Source: Antedon bifida
Taxonomy: Eukaryota > Echinodermata > Crinoidea > Comatulida > Antedonidae
Reading direction: 5' to 3'
Length of the DNA stretch: 64,000 nt
Assembly: GCA_963402885.1 (NCBI GenBank)
Contig: OY727101.1
Span: 20,250,417 to 20,314,416, forward strand
This document shows, piece after piece, positions 1-12,892 of the stretch (the stretch's first letter is position 1; every line of letters begins with the position of its first letter). The position numbers were made by a program, and so were the translations under genes. Below the pieces are notes generated by a model. It saw nothing but the letters and a program-made list of their open reading frames with translations, made no database searches and was not told where the DNA came from.

Positions 1-640
1 TGAAGATAGTGTCAACTCATGATAAAGATAATTAATTAAGCAAGCACATACTGAAAGTTGTGCGAAATTCGAGCACACATAACCAAGATGCGCTCTGTTG
101 AAAGTGATAATCTACACAAAAAGATAACAAATCCTAATTTTTAAATTCAAGTGGCCATTTGATGACGTCAAAACATTTTGTACGTAAAATGTGTACATGA
201 ATTCATATCTACAACTCAATGGCTTCCAGAATAAGTTAAAAAAATCGGGGGTCATCTTGCATTCTGAAGAATTATTTTCATTTTAAAAAAGACCTATTTT
301 TCACCATTTTCAGAACTTTTGTAAAATTAATGTGCGCACTTTGTCATTTTTAACGTGCTCGTATAGCGTTATTTTAAGTCGGAACTGACTCAAATTTGGT
401 GAATGTACTAAGGATGGTGAGTAGAATGAGATTTGTAAAAAAAAATCATGTTTTTACGCTTTTTAAGTATCGCGCGCGCAAAAACGCATTTTTGTGCAGT
501 AATTTTTTGAAACACGCAAATGGCCTAATTCATGCTCTAAATTGATCAAAACTTAATTTTGAGCGTTTTAAATTTTTAACGCGCGATATCACGCGCATGA
601 ACCTACGTGCGCGTGCGTTTTTATTTGCTAATATTTTTAC
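1..640 (-). repeat. CRE-motif repeat module
   Basis: TTTGATGACGTCAAAAC at about 158-176, a weak GCGCGCGCAAAAACGCATTT stretch, and a block (CATGAATTCATATCTACAAC) that is the reverse complement of part of the 15.3-15.9 kb repeat. No ORF. Confidence 0.45.
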
Positions 641-1669
641 CCTTGATCTGAAGTTTACGTGTAGTGAATTTCATTAATATGTGATAATGAATTATGGAGA
701 TATGATTGATAATGTGATTTCGCAAAATGGCGTATAAATGTCGTCACGGATGAGTGATCACGCTGGAAAGCTTATTAGGATTAAGTTATATTATTTGAAA
801 GATATTCTGAAATTTTTGTAATCATTGACATTAAACTTTTTGAGATAATTGTTACACAAAATAGTGTACAGAAACAATAAAAAGAAAAAAAAAAATAATA
901 ATAAAGATTTTATACAATAACAATAGGTGATCATTTTATTCTAAATGATCACCTAATTAGGAAGAAGTGAAGGGAGTTTGATTCATTTTATTGACAAAAG
1001 ATGTTGATTTTAAAAAATTAACCTTTTCTAAATTGGCCAAAAAAAGAGTTTATTGACCAAAGATGTGATTTTAAAAATTGAACCAAAGATATTTGCTGTT
1101 AGTACTTCTCCGATGCACGGAGGAAATTCAAATATATACTTTAACGGTCTGATACTTTCAACCTGAATATATATATAAACTCAATCTCAGGTTTTATACA
1201 ATTTTAAAAATTATACAATAAAATGCCTCTTTACTAAGAATCACAAATTTTAGACTAAAATGTTACAAAACACATCAGACAAAAATGTTAACAAACATCA
1301 CTGAAAAGTTCAATTTTCTGGGTTGCCCTCATCAAACTTAATTTTTGATTTGTTTTCTCCAACAGAAAATGTAAAGAAAATATGTTACATATGTCATTTT
1401 TAACATGAATTATATCAATAATAATGAATGGGAAAACATTCCAGACATGTGAATGGTTACAGTCCACTGAAAGCTAGATAAAGGATGTTAGAAAGACAGT
1501 CAGGAAACTGTTAAAATCTGGAATACAGAATATTAAATAAAAAAATGTACGTACGTTTGCTCAGACACATAATATGTATGCTAAAATATTGTATCTATGT
1601 GAACAGAGCCTTCGAAATGATGAATTCAATTTGCATCTTATTCTTCTCAATGTACCGCAATAGTAACAC
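641..1669. other. No gene seen
   Basis: AT-rich, with A runs. Nothing recognised on either strand. Confidence 0.5.
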
Positions 1670-2065
1670 AAGTTGAATTGGACAGAGTTGGGTTAGGACA
1701 GGAGGTGGCACAAGACTGACTTGACACTGATGGACCAAGTTGATGTGGACCGAGTTGAGGTGGACCGGGTAGAAGTGGACCAGTTAAGGTGGACCGACTA
1801 GAGGTGGACCGAGTAGAGGTGGACCGAGTAGAGGTGGACCGAGTTGAGGTGGGCCAAGTTGAGGTGGACCAAGTTGAGATGGGCCGAGTTGAGGTGGACT
1901 GAGTTGGGGTAGGATAGGAGTTGGTACAAGATCGAGTTGACATAGAACCAAGTTGAGGGGAACCGGGGTTTGAGGTGGAATGTGGTAGGGTAGGATAGGA
2001 GTTGGCACAAGACCAAGTTAACATAGAATGAAGTTGACATAGAACCAAGTTGACATGGGACAGTG
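1670..2065 (+). repeat. 15-bp minisatellite
   Basis: At least 12 imperfect units of GGACCGAGTTGAGGT between 1728 and 1910, flanked by a longer unit with AGGATAGGAGTTGGCACAAG that recurs three times. The minus-strand ORFs here (repeated ST-R/P-ST) follow from the 15-bp period and are not genes. Confidence 0.9.
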
Positions 2066-4112
2066 TTAGATCACGTAAAAAAGAGCAATATATGAATGTA
2101 GTGATTAACATACTTATTAAACATATTCTGTTCCTAATTATTGGTAGAGTAAGGAACTCTTTCATTTTAAAGTCGTTCAACCTTGCCAAATATGTCAACC
2201 TTTTGATCGCAAATTCAAAACCTTTCTTTCTAAATGGCGATGTGACAGGTTCCAGAATGTGACAGGTTCCAGAATAAACGGCAAATTTAAAGACAGTTGT
2301 AGGAAACTATTCATGGTGACTTATTCATGCACAGATACTATAACACTGGACTGGCTGGTTTACTTCATGGTGGGACACCTCATGACCATTAAAAATTAGT
2401 TTGTAACCCAATACAAAAATAAATTATACTAAATATGATTTTTAAATTGTTACTTTGTATGATAAAAAGCTCAGCTAACTATGTGTATAATTTTAGTATC
2501 AAATTTGATAAAAAAATAAAAATGTTCCCTGAACCAAGGAAACTAAAATACAACAGTTTAAATTAATGTTCAAACAACCATTTAATCTACTATAGATTTT
2601 AATACGAGAAGCAACAAGGGAAAACATGATTGTACAATAGCAATAGATAAAAGTCATCAGGGTTTAATATTAAGTGTATGACAAGGATATACTGAACAAT
2701 GACTTGCCGAAACTACTTAAATTTTCCCGCAAAAATACACATAGGACTTCAGAAAGGACAACGCTATGGGAAAAACAAGGATAGTATTACTCCGTCGGGT
2801 TTATCGTGGGTGGAAAAACCATTCATAATCTGTAACTACACATTAATGACCATTTCTACTGGGAAATGTTCAGAGAAAAGGTTACCGGTGAAAAGTACTC
2901 AAAATTTAAAAGTGCAGTAATTACAACGGTTGAACGAAAAGGGAAGAACAACTCATCAGAAGGACAATGACATTAAACTTCAATTAAGCAATTTACCTGA
3001 TAAATTATCATGCTTGTTTAATACATTGATAGATTGTTTCTTTTATCAGACACACAATAGCATTTAATCGCCAATTAAAAGATAACATTACCAATGTTTT
3101 TTCTAGAGATTATCCCTGCTGCAGAGAAAATAACTATAGTCAGAGGTCCTAACTTGAAACAAAATATTTTATAATGATTTTATTTATCGCCCAACTATTT
3201 TATCTATTTATTACCATATACCAAGGCTATCTAGTTGCTATGTAGATACTGATCAAGTAGGTTTTCCAATAAAACAGAAAGATAATATAAAACATACAAA
3301 ATGTTGAATATTCAAACAAAGGTAGCATTAAAGTTCATTTAAATCGTTAAAATTGTTTAAAAAATGTATTAAAACTTTTGTAAAGATGTTTTAACTATGA
3401 TAACCACAAGCGCCCCCACGTCTAGAATTCTTAATCAATTCATCTGCCATCTGTCCCGATCTTGATATATCTTTGATACTTTCAGTTTTTCACACCCAAA
3501 ATATCCCCGCCCCCAGTTTCCTTTGTAGGCCCAAGAGCTCTCAAATTTCATTAAAAATAAATTGAATTATCATATCAAATTTATCGAACTATAAAATCCT
3601 TAAAGATGTATTGTCCCCCAAAAACATGAAAAAATAAAGATTAATAAAATCAATTTGGCTGAATTCTGTATTTTAAAATCAATTTAAATTGACAACATCT
3701 TACAGTACCTCTTCATGGAAATGTGCAGAGATTTCATCAAACAATTCCTCTTTCGTTTTCAGAATGACTTCAACATTTTTTTTTATTAACCTTGAACGTT
3801 AAATTTGAAAGAATCAATTTCAGATTTTTATCTTGTCACTAATAAATCTAAAGTTTATTTATCATAATTTGGAGATAATTGTAGAAATTATTTATAATTG
3901 CTTACAAATTTATAAGGAACTTTTCAACAATTAATTTATAAATACTCTTAAAATGTACAGATGTGGCAGTGTAACTTGGTGGTCAACAAACCTTTAGATT
4001 ATGATAAAATGAAATCAGCAATTGTAAAGGTAAAATCTTGTGGAAAAGTTTCATTGCATTTTAATTAAACATTTACTGATAATTCATTTTGAAGTAAATG
4101 TCTTACTGGTAT
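2066..4112. other. No gene seen
   Basis: Apart from repeat family D at 3.6 kb, no feature. A short minus-strand open frame at 3,391-3,489 is listed among the findings. Confidence 0.5.
3598..3715 (+). repeat. Dispersed repeat family D
   Basis: TTAAAGATGTATTGTCCCCC then AAAAACATGAAAAA and AAAGATTAATAAAA. The same order of blocks occurs reversed at 13.6 kb and in part at 17.1 and 42.9 kb. Confidence 0.5.
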
Positions 4113-4254
4113 TTAAGCTCTGTTTACACTATCAAACTAGTTCGACAACAAAGTGTGATCTGCCCAAATATGGTAGTGATGTGCGTGTCCATATATGGGC
4201 ACGTCATCACATTTTTTTGTCACATAAAGTTTGATGGTGTAGACAGAACTTAAG
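4113..4254. mobile_element. MITE family A, full copy
   Basis: Inverted ends TTAAGCTCTGTTTACACTAT and the complement of TTAAGTTCTGTCTACACCAT. Inside is a near-palindromic body with CCAAATATGGTAGTGAT and CCATATATGGGCAC. No ORF. One of nine copies or fragments in the window. Confidence 0.7.
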
Positions 4255-4394
4255 AATGATGTCATTCTGCACAAAGTCTTCCTGATAGGTAGACAGAAAT
4301 TTCGAATACAAATACAAGATTTGTATAATTACGCAATATATGTTACCTAATTCCAGAGTAATAAAGCTACCTCTAATAAACTGAACCTAACACA

Positions 4395-4463
4395 GAGGCA
4401 CTGGAAAAAGAGGAACACAGGGCCACGTGGAGGAGAGTTGTTAAATCATCTACGGTGCCCTAA
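4395..4463 (+). pseudogene. Possible LINE ORF2 C-terminus
   Basis: The frame EEHRATWRRVVKSSTVP ends in TAA. A D/E-R-x-x-WRxLVK-like end followed by a stop is common at the C-terminus of RTE/jockey-like proteins. Only 23 codons, so the assignment is tentative. Confidence 0.4.
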
Positions 4464-7400
4464 CAGGCTAAGGGCAGAGTAAAGTAAAAACAAGTAAAAC
4501 CCTTTAATCTCGTCCACTCAACAAAAATTGTGTGTCCAACTTTTTGTCGGCCATCAATGATGGATACCCAAATTCAAAAAACTTTTTCCAACCCACTTTC
4601 GCAAAGAAAAACAGGAAAAGTATATTACCTTCTGTGTGAAACGGTCTAGACCAGCAATAAAATATTGGCTTGCTTACTTAAAAAGTGCTGTAATTTGCGT
4701 GTGAAAAGGGCTATAGTCACAGTGCCACTGACTATGTGTTTTTTAAGGCCATGTTTATTTCACATACAGATGTTTAAAGCCTGCCCATTTTGATTTTAGA
4801 AAGGTTCTTCATGATGTATGGCAACATACAAGAACACATTTGGTAGGGTGTAGGTTTCACTAAACCATTTTTTTACAAATGCAGTTCCATTGCCATTTAC
4901 TGTGATTTTCAAATATTTTATCAATTATAAACTTTAAGCAAATAAAATAAATATTACAATATATCTTGATGGTTATAAAAATAATATGTGGAAGAAATTG
5001 CATTCGAATCCACACAAAACATTTCTTTATAATAGCTAAAAATATGCAATTAACTTACAATCAGATAAATTTTGGTTACATTTATTTGTTCTTTTGACAA
5101 CTCAAATTACAATCATTTGTCAACGTACCGACTTTATCATGTAGCGGTATGATATGAATCATATTTAACCTATTTTAATATTTAATTCATGATCTCTATA
5201 CCTTTGTACAATGTCGGTATGTAACAATACATCAAATAGTACACATACCTTTTCAAAGTGTAAAATGTAAAATGCTACTACTAACCACAGTATGGACCGT
5301 TTGACTTTACATAGGGTTAAATAGTGATAATAACAACTAACTATTTACTAAGAGACTTTATCCTATTATTTAGCAATTAAACAGCCCTAGGCTGCACTGA
5401 TAAACATCTCAAACATAAAAGCAGAGAACGCCTTCTACATTATTAAATACACAAAAGAAATTCCTGTATATGTATCAATTTCCGCTAATAAAATGACTAA
5501 ACAACGCAATTGGTAATAAAAAAATAAATTTACTGAAAATAGAGATAATCTTTTAGATAAAATATGGTATATATTTTGATGATTTTTTTGTTTAGGACGT
5601 TAACCCAACGTTGTTGTTGTATCCTTCCCATGTATGATTGCAGTGTTATCATTTTGTAAACAAAAACATTTTTCTGCACGGCAGCATGTATGTATTGTGT
5701 GGTGCTACGCAGTAGCTACATGGCCCAGGGCATTTACTGAAATAAATATGGTTACTGATTTGGTAGTTTACATTTTTTGTGCGATATTGAGGGTGCTACT
5801 AAATGTACTGTATTATAAGGTAGATGGGTAAGGTCCATTCTGCTTTAACGTCATTCACAGACTTTCAACCTACTGTAACATCCTATACCAAGTGACTTTG
5901 GATAAGAGCCAAGGGTCCAGCCAACTCTTTAACCCAACCACCCAGACAGAAACATGTATGCCCTACTATGTTCTTATACCAACTATGTTGTAGGAACAAA
6001 CATCAATAAAGTTTTTTTTTTTGTCGCGAATCTTATATAAGTATTTCTGAAAGTTCTTTAGCCTTTATCCTATGAATGTTGTTTATTCTCATCACACCTG
6101 TTAAAATACCGCTAAATATCTTACATCTCAAACATCAATAGTGCATTGGTTGCATTAAAATCATTTATCACTTCATCAGGCTGTAATATAGTTTGGCATT
6201 ATACCATAGGTATTATACACAGTGGAACACATCCTTTGGGACACCCATATTCAGGTGACACCCCTTTCATGAGTGACTCCTATTATAAGGGACACTTTAC
6301 TGTAAAACGAGCGAGAGGAAATTTATGTATGTTTACTACGAGTACGACCAACCAACCCCTATTCAAGTGACACCTCTATTGAGGACATTACATTACTGTT
6401 TGTGACTACTGTAAGAAAATAAGGGTGATTAAATAAAAATAGGAGAAGAAGAAAGAAAAGGGAAAGTTCAAGAAGAGTGAATATTAGTAATACGACATGA
6501 GCCCCTTCACCTCACCCACGTATACAATCCTCAGGGGTAAAGGGTCCCCACACTCAGACATCTTTCTTAGAACATTTCAATCTATTCAACATATAAATGT
6601 CATTAACAACATAATGCCATTTGATGATAAAGTATAATAGAGAGGCCTACGTCACAAATTTAATGTAATAAGCTAATGAGTTTGTAGTGGATGACTAATG
6701 AGATTTTGTGGACTGCATAACATACAGGCAAGAAAAGTGAAACTAACTAAATACAGCTTTTTTTTTACTTAAATATTTGTTTATTTTGACTTGATGGAAG
6801 GGACCAACAGCTAATACATCCAATGACAGCAAGATACAAGCAATACGACACAGATAAGTCTCGAACCCATGCCTCTCACATGCTAGTCCGATTTACAACA
6901 AATACCTTACCTCTGAGTGTACAGGATGATATGCTACGTCTGTTACAGTATCCGTATGCCCTGTTAGTTTCTCAACGTACGTACCACCACGAATGTCAAA
7001 TATATATGCCTGCAAAATAGAAATATTGTTTTAAATATTTACAACAAAAATATGGGTTTGTTAAGTTAGTTCATGGGAAAGTTAACTTTGGTTGGTAGGA
7101 ACCAATTAACCGGGTAAATACGTAAGCCTGAAAGGGCCTTATCACAAAATGAACAAAACAAACATGGATGTAATGATAGCCATCTTTAAAATAACTATTA
7201 AAACGAGTAGTATTATTTATAAATGTATCTCATACTCCATACCCTTAACAAAAAAAACTGTCCATATTACGAACATTCAAATTTATTTCAAAATTTCATT
7301 TTTAAATTCAGCATTACCAACATAATAAAATTAATTAAAAAAAAAATATGTTTCTTTATGATGTTTACATTGAATAATATCAACAATTTATGTCTTTTTA

Positions 7401-9075
7401 ATGAAGCACTATCCTTTGGAAAATGAGTAATTTTTCAATATGTATTTACATTTTCAATTTGATGTTATGATAGCTTAAAATCAGGAAATTAATTATATTC
7501 TAATTTGCTATGGGGTAATATTATATGATTTAATGTGCAATTAATTAATGATAAATAAACTGTTATTTAAAATAGTCGTAATCATAAAATGACAGAATAC
7601 TGTATTTGGTGGAATTTCTCTGATAACTTAGTTACTATGGCAACATATAAACAAGCTGTCATTTTTAAATCGTTATAAAATGATGAATTAAAAGTCATAG
7701 AATGAAAACTGATAAACCAGAAGAGGTTTACGATAAAACTACTTTTGACAACTTATAACAGTAAGACTTTCAATTTCAACGTTGATTGACGAGAATACAC
7801 CACTTCCGACGACACTGATGAAACATATGGGCGTTAAGATACAATCCAAGTATATATAGCGCTAAAATAAAATCTGGTTTACGCTAAGTGCTCGAGTAAT
7901 CAAAGTTAATCAATTAACGAACTGGGCTTTCTCAAGTTAGAGGTAATCAAAAAGAAAGTTATCATTATCGTGAAAGTATGAAACGTTTCCATCTTCACCT
8001 TCACGCCAATCGGTTAAATATTCAAGGCTGTCGACTGGCCAGGTGCGTTATTTCAATTTGGGATACGGTAGTCGAAGTTGTTACTCATTTGATAGTCAAA
8101 CAGGAACATTATTCACAGCTACTTATAGTATAAACATTTGGTTTACAATGTTTATTAATTACAATTATTAATATTAAAAACTTTTCAGATAAAAAGAAAC
8201 TATGACACTTTGATAGACTTACTAAAAATCCCTCCTAGGCCCCACCTCTTTAAGAGAGAAATCATAAAGAAGGCCCTAAGGAAGAAAGTTGTTCAGGAAC
8301 ACAAACTCCTTGGGCCCTCTGAAGGAAACGTTGATTAAAATAAAAACAGGGATACTATAAAACGTTAATGCCAATATCTATTAAAAAGAAGTGGAGATTG
8401 ATTTTAAGATAACAAATTTTGTCAGGATTAAAAAGATAAAACTTTCATTTCTATGAAAACACAATCAACCACAAGCACGCTCTTGAGTTTAGGGTTTTAT
8501 AAGAATTGAATCAGGTGACATCAGAGATTTGGGATTAAAAAACTGGAGGTCTAGTGTACACTTTTGCATGTATAGACTCATATTCAATGGAATTTTAACT
8601 TCTATTGACTATAAGTGGACTTTAAAGAACCCATAGTGCATCTTTCTGAAGAGTAGGGGTTACCCTGGTTTACTGGTTTATCTAGGCCGTTGTGGAAAGA
8701 AGAATGAGTGCTGTTGTAACTCGGCATGAAGGGAGATGTTGGAAGATGTAGGCTGTATGTGCGGTCCACACTTGTATGCCATTCAGCCCAGGTTTACATT
8801 TAATTTATAATGATGGATAATGAGCAGTATGTTATTGTTATGCAATAGCTGTTTAGTCCCCATATGGTTCTTAGTAACAAACCTATTTGAACCTCTGTCA
8901 ACAGGATGTTGTTATCAAGGTATTTTATTTTTATCGACAGGTGTACAGAATGTAGCATATCATGATAAGCCATTTACAAAGCAAGAATTTCAGAGTTTAG
9001 TTTAGATGCCACCCACAAATTTGTTAATTTTTATCATAATCATAACTGTAAACCAATATTAGTAGTGATGGAGAA
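4464..9075. other. Repeat-rich, no gene seen
   Basis: Holds a SINE head scrap at about 4,505-4,525 (complement of TGAGTGGACGAGATTAAAGG). At 6,215-6,390 it holds a repeat with GGGACACCCATATTCAGG, related to a block at 47.4 kb. Otherwise AT-rich and unassigned. Confidence 0.4.
6823..6960 (-). mobile_element. Degenerate tRNA-like repeat
   Basis: The minus strand carries CATGGGTTCGAGACTT, a B-box match, but no good A box. The ORF on the plus strand across it looks accidental. Confidence 0.3.
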
Positions 9076-9214
9076 ATAAGTTATCCAGTTCTTTATAGTG
9101 TACACAAGCATTTTGTAGACCTCAGTTTATAGTCCTTATCCGAAAAGACTCCTTCTCCTAGGATCACACCATGTCAGACGCTCCAACATCTGTCCACGAA
9201 ATTAGTAGAAACTA

Positions 9215-9217
<3 letters not shown>

Positions 9218-9279
<62 letters not shown>

Positions 9280-9590
9280 TATTTAATGAGGGTGATCCAT
9301 CCAGCTATTGCTGATCATTAGGGACCCTCAGAGGTTCACAAGACAAACATATACACAAGATGCTCTACATAAACAAAGTCTTATTACTGGAGTAAGTCTT
9401 TGGGAGTGGAGTAATTTGGTCCTTAGAAAAAATCCTGACATGTGACGGGACTTGAACCCCATGTTAGTATAAACCCCTATCTACTCTTTTCACCACCAGA
9501 ACCAATGGAGAAAATTGCATTTATGGGTATAATGATACTAATGGATTACGGTTCCACTGTCTTAACAGCCCGGCCACTCAATCATACAGA
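9218..9590 (-). mobile_element. tRNA-derived SINE with 57-nt A tail
   Basis: On the minus strand: A-box-like GAGTGGCCGGGCTGTTAAG near 9580, B box GGGGTTCAAGTCCC near 9447-9460, a unique body of about 170 bp, then an unbroken A57 tail (T run 9218-9274 on the plus strand). The head resembles tRNA-Leu/Ser (TGGCCGAGCGG). The very long uninterrupted tail suggests a young insertion. Confidence 0.75.
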
Positions 9591-10570
9591 AAAACTCAAA
9601 CCCATGTCTCTAGTCTATCATTAGTAATCAGCTATAAAGGCAACAAACAAGGCAATGGTCAATTAAATTCTAAGTTGTATTGGAATATTATTGACTATTG
9701 GCATACAACATTATTCAATACCGAAGGCCAAGTAATTGCATAATAGGTGACATAAATCAGAAATTTTATCTTTATATAAATGTTTAATTTCATCCAACAC
9801 TTGGTTTACCTCGCCACCGGATATTTTGAAACAAATCAAATCAAAGAATTGTCTATTTTTACTCGATAGTAGGTACTACATTTTTGCGATGAGATGGATA
9901 ACAATGATAACCATTGTTAAGACTAGGTCAAGTACCCTGGGATATCAAAATTAGAAAGAATAGTGTTGAAAGATGATCCAGATATACAAATTTACATTTG
10001 GATTTCTTTTATAATTGTTAAGGTTAAATTTCTTGGTCTTAAGAGAGGGAATTAGTCTGAATTTACTTAATTTAAGTCATGTTTCGGTATATATTTATAA
10101 TAAAGCGTTTGTATACAAAGGAACCTATTAGGATTATGCGATTAATTGACTTAACTCCACCCTTTAACAAGCTTATGTGTTGGATTTCTAAGGTCAAGAT
10201 AATTGGTTTTTGAGGAGGCTAGATAATTACATGTCCTAGAAAATTAAGTCTTACGCATACAAGAAAAGTACATACAAATATTTCTGATCAGCGTCAGCAC
10301 ACGGTATAATATAATTTTGTTTAATTGAATGTACATTATTTGCCAAGACAGTAGAACTTTTAACTGGACATTTTCATGACCCAACAAAGTGTGTCCTGAT
10401 TACATTATAATTATATTGCCCCTTGTTTGGTAAAATGCCTTCTAAAGGCCAATTTACACAGATGAGTGGTAACGGTAAGCGGAAAACCGCATAGCTTGTC
10501 TCACCTAGAATCTGTATTTAGCCTGAACGGAAACCTTATTACTACCACATTTGAGCACAGCATACTTTTA

Positions 10571-10610
10571 TTGTCAAACTAGTTTGATAATAGTGTAGAC
10601 AGAGCTTTAG
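10571..10610. mobile_element. MITE family A, short deletion derivative
   Basis: Contains TGTCAAACTAGTTTGA and ends AGTGTAGACAGAGCTTTAG, so it is mostly the right end. Confidence 0.5.
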
Positions 10611-10947
10611 GTTCTGAACACTTAATTTATTTACTAATACTATTTAATTTTGTATCATTATTTAATCATTCATATTTATCAGTAAACATTGAAAGACATG
10701 TGACCACCATGCTAAATATTTGTACATTAATCATGTCATCATTAGGAATGAAATACATTGCATGTTAACCAATATCAAAAGTGTTTTAAACCAATCATCA
10801 ATCATTTTGTGGACATACTTCATTCTTGATAATGACATAAATTAATGTTGAAACCTTTAATCTTGACATGTTGATTTGTATTTCATATACTTTTCTTTCT
10901 CTATATTTGGATAGTGTACTGTACATTCTCGCTGTAGTGATTAGTGT

Positions 10948-11437
10948 AACCTCAAATGGGACCGTAATGTTAAAGAAATTGTATCCAAAGCCAGCAGACG
11001 TCTGCATATATTGTGTAGATTAAGAAAGTTCAATCTTCCGAAATTTGATCTTGTAGATGTATGTATTTAAGAGTTACATAAGACCAAGTGTTGAATATGC
11101 TGTCCCAGTATGGCATTCTAGTCTCACTAAGAAACAAAGTGATATGATAGAATCTGTCCAAAAAGGGGCTTGCAGAATAATATTGTGTAATGACTACATA
11201 TGTTATGACCAAGCACTCAATGATCTTTCTTTAGACACTTTATCTGATAGAAGGCGTAATCTATGCTATAAGTTTGCTCTGAATTGTTCAAAAAGTATTC
11301 ATTTTGGAAAATGGTTTCCAGTGAAGAATGTAAGTAATATGAAACTAAGACGTGTAAAGTATCAACAACCCAAATGCAGAGTTGAAAGATATAGAAAAAG
11401 TGCAATACCATACCTTATCTCGCTTCTAAATGAATAA
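10948..11437 (+). pseudogene. Non-LTR retrotransposon reverse transcriptase, C-terminal fragment, frameshifted
   Basis: The frame from 10948 encodes NLKWDRNVKEIVSKASRRL and ends at an in-frame TAA (11065-11067). After a one-base frameshift near 11057, the other frame continues SYIRPSVEYAVPVWHSSL and ESVQKGACRIIL up to the stop at 11437. This is the C-terminal part of reverse transcriptase of jockey/CR1/L2-type LINEs (thumb and connection region; the catalytic YxDD lies upstream and is absent). The frameshift and the missing 5' part show a dead, 5'-truncated copy. Confidence 0.88.
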
Positions 11438-11700
11438 TCATTATATATCACCCAGTACAGCTATGCGATTCTTATTGGTCCTTTTAGGTGTTTTTTTTTT
11501 TCTATTTTAATATTTTAATGCTAAACTTGTTGAATGTTCCTGTATTGTATTTCTTGTGTATATTGCCTCCTTTTTTATATAATTATCATTGGTTTTATAC
11601 TTTTATACAAATTTTAATATTGAGAAAATGTAAATATCTTTGTAATTCAGCTAAGGCTGCGATGATGATAGTGAAATAAATGAAATGAAATGAAAAAAAA
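11438..11700 (+). mobile_element. 3' UTR and tail of the LINE fragment
   Basis: From the RT stop to a short tandem tail (AATAAATGAAATGAAATG, then an A run), typical of LINEs that end in short repeats instead of poly(A). The ORFs on both strands here are noise. Confidence 0.6.
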
Positions 11701-12150
11701 GTGGACGGTTTGGATACCGTATGTACAGTATGACCAAGAATCCCATGGAAGTATAATCTCACCCCCTGCTTTACGCTAAATAAGTATGCAGATATCTGTA
11801 GGGTAGGAAGGTTTGGACCTCCTTGATTTATTTTTGGACATGGACACATCATTATACATTGTTCTATACACTATTCTGATGTAAACCTAACGAATCTTTT
11901 GAGAGTTGGCTACTCCAACATGTTAGTTCACACACAGCCACTGTGGTGGACAGATGAGAGAGCATCTTACTGACATGTGTGTAGTTGAAAAGTCAAACAT
12001 CTGCGTCCACAGTACCATAAGTAATGATCCATTCAATTCAATTGGCACTATACAAGAACTTGTAGTAGTAGTTAGTTGTTTTTGAATCGATTCAAAGAGA
12101 TAATAACCTTCACTAATAAGTTGAATGGGTAGCCCCTTTCTAACAGCAAG

Positions 12151-12272
12151 TTTCCTATTATAATCCCTTTCACGCATATTATATCACAATGAATTCTATT
12201 TGAACGCTCTTCTTGCTAACGTGATATCAATATCACGTTACTAGCATGAATATTCTGGATCATAATAGGAAA
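12151..12272. repeat. Fold-back repeat
   Basis: Outer arms TTTCCTATTATAATCC and GGATCATAATAGGAAA, inner perfect hairpin TAACGTGATAT-CA-ATATCACGTTA (12217-12240). About 270 bp before the zinc-finger ORF. Confidence 0.7.
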
Positions 12273-12540
12273 GTACGCTGGAGGTCAAAGGTTGTGATAA
12301 TACATATTCATGATTTAAAATCAAATTTAAATTAGACTTGATAATCATGTATTATTTTTTATATATAGTAAATTCCCATTTATCCGCAGACACTTTTATT
12401 ATATACTATTATTTCTAAACGTATGAATGTATAAATCTTTAATAAAATTTACATTTTGTATTTTTTTCAACACCTATATTTTTTACAACATTTCAACACA
12501 ATGCATAAATACAATTATCAACTTTTATTTGGCATGTGGG

Positions 12541-12717
12541 ATGACTGGAAAGGGAACCGAGGGTTTATGCATTATTTGTCTTGATGATGATGAAATTATA
12601 TGGCTTTGCTTTAATTGCAAAGTACTTATACATAGAGAGTGCCTGTTACAGTGGTGGGAATACACAGAGGGGTTTTCCTGTCCACTGTGCAAAATAGACA
12701 TGTTTGAAACTCTATGA
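12541..12717 (+). CDS. Small ORF with C4HC3 zinc finger (RING-variant or PHD-like)
   Basis: 58 residues from the ATG at 12541; the same frame is open from 12427, but that part is AT-rich and low in complexity. Metal ligands are C10, C13, C23, C26, H31, C34, C47 and C50, spacing C-x2-C-x9-C-x2-C-x4-H-x2-C-x12-C-x2-C. HRECLLQWW is RING-like, while the spacing and GFSCPLCK also suit a PHD finger. No convincing acceptor or other exon is visible. A fold-back repeat lies 270 bp upstream and a 30-bp tandem repeat starts 18 bp after the stop. It may be a small gene, an orphan exon or a relic of a mobile element. Confidence 0.45.
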   Translation: MTGKGTEGLCIICLDDDEIIWLCFNCKVLIHRECLLQWWEYTEGFSCPLCKIDMFETL

Positions 12718-12734
12718 TATAAATTAAAATGAAT

Positions 12735-12892
12735 TAAATATTGATAGATTAAATATTGATAAATTGAAAATGGATAGATTAAATATTGATAAATTGAAAA
12801 TGGATAGATTAAATATTGATAAATTGAAAATGGATAGATTAAATATTGATAAATTGAAAATGGATAGATTAAATTGAAAATTTGCCGGGTGG
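12735..12892 (+). repeat. 30-bp minisatellite
   Basis: About five near-identical units: AAATATTGATAAATTGAAAA plus TGGATAGATT. It starts right after the zinc-finger ORF. Confidence 0.92.

Noticed and set aside
1647-2198. 183-codon minus-strand ORF and two shorter overlapping ones
   Set aside because: Translation of the 15-bp minisatellite; repeated S-T-R/P pattern only.
11595-11852. Minus-strand ORF with GHTVHTV as the missing WDR27 exon
   Set aside because: No WD repeat around it and the phase and acceptor do not fit exon 21.
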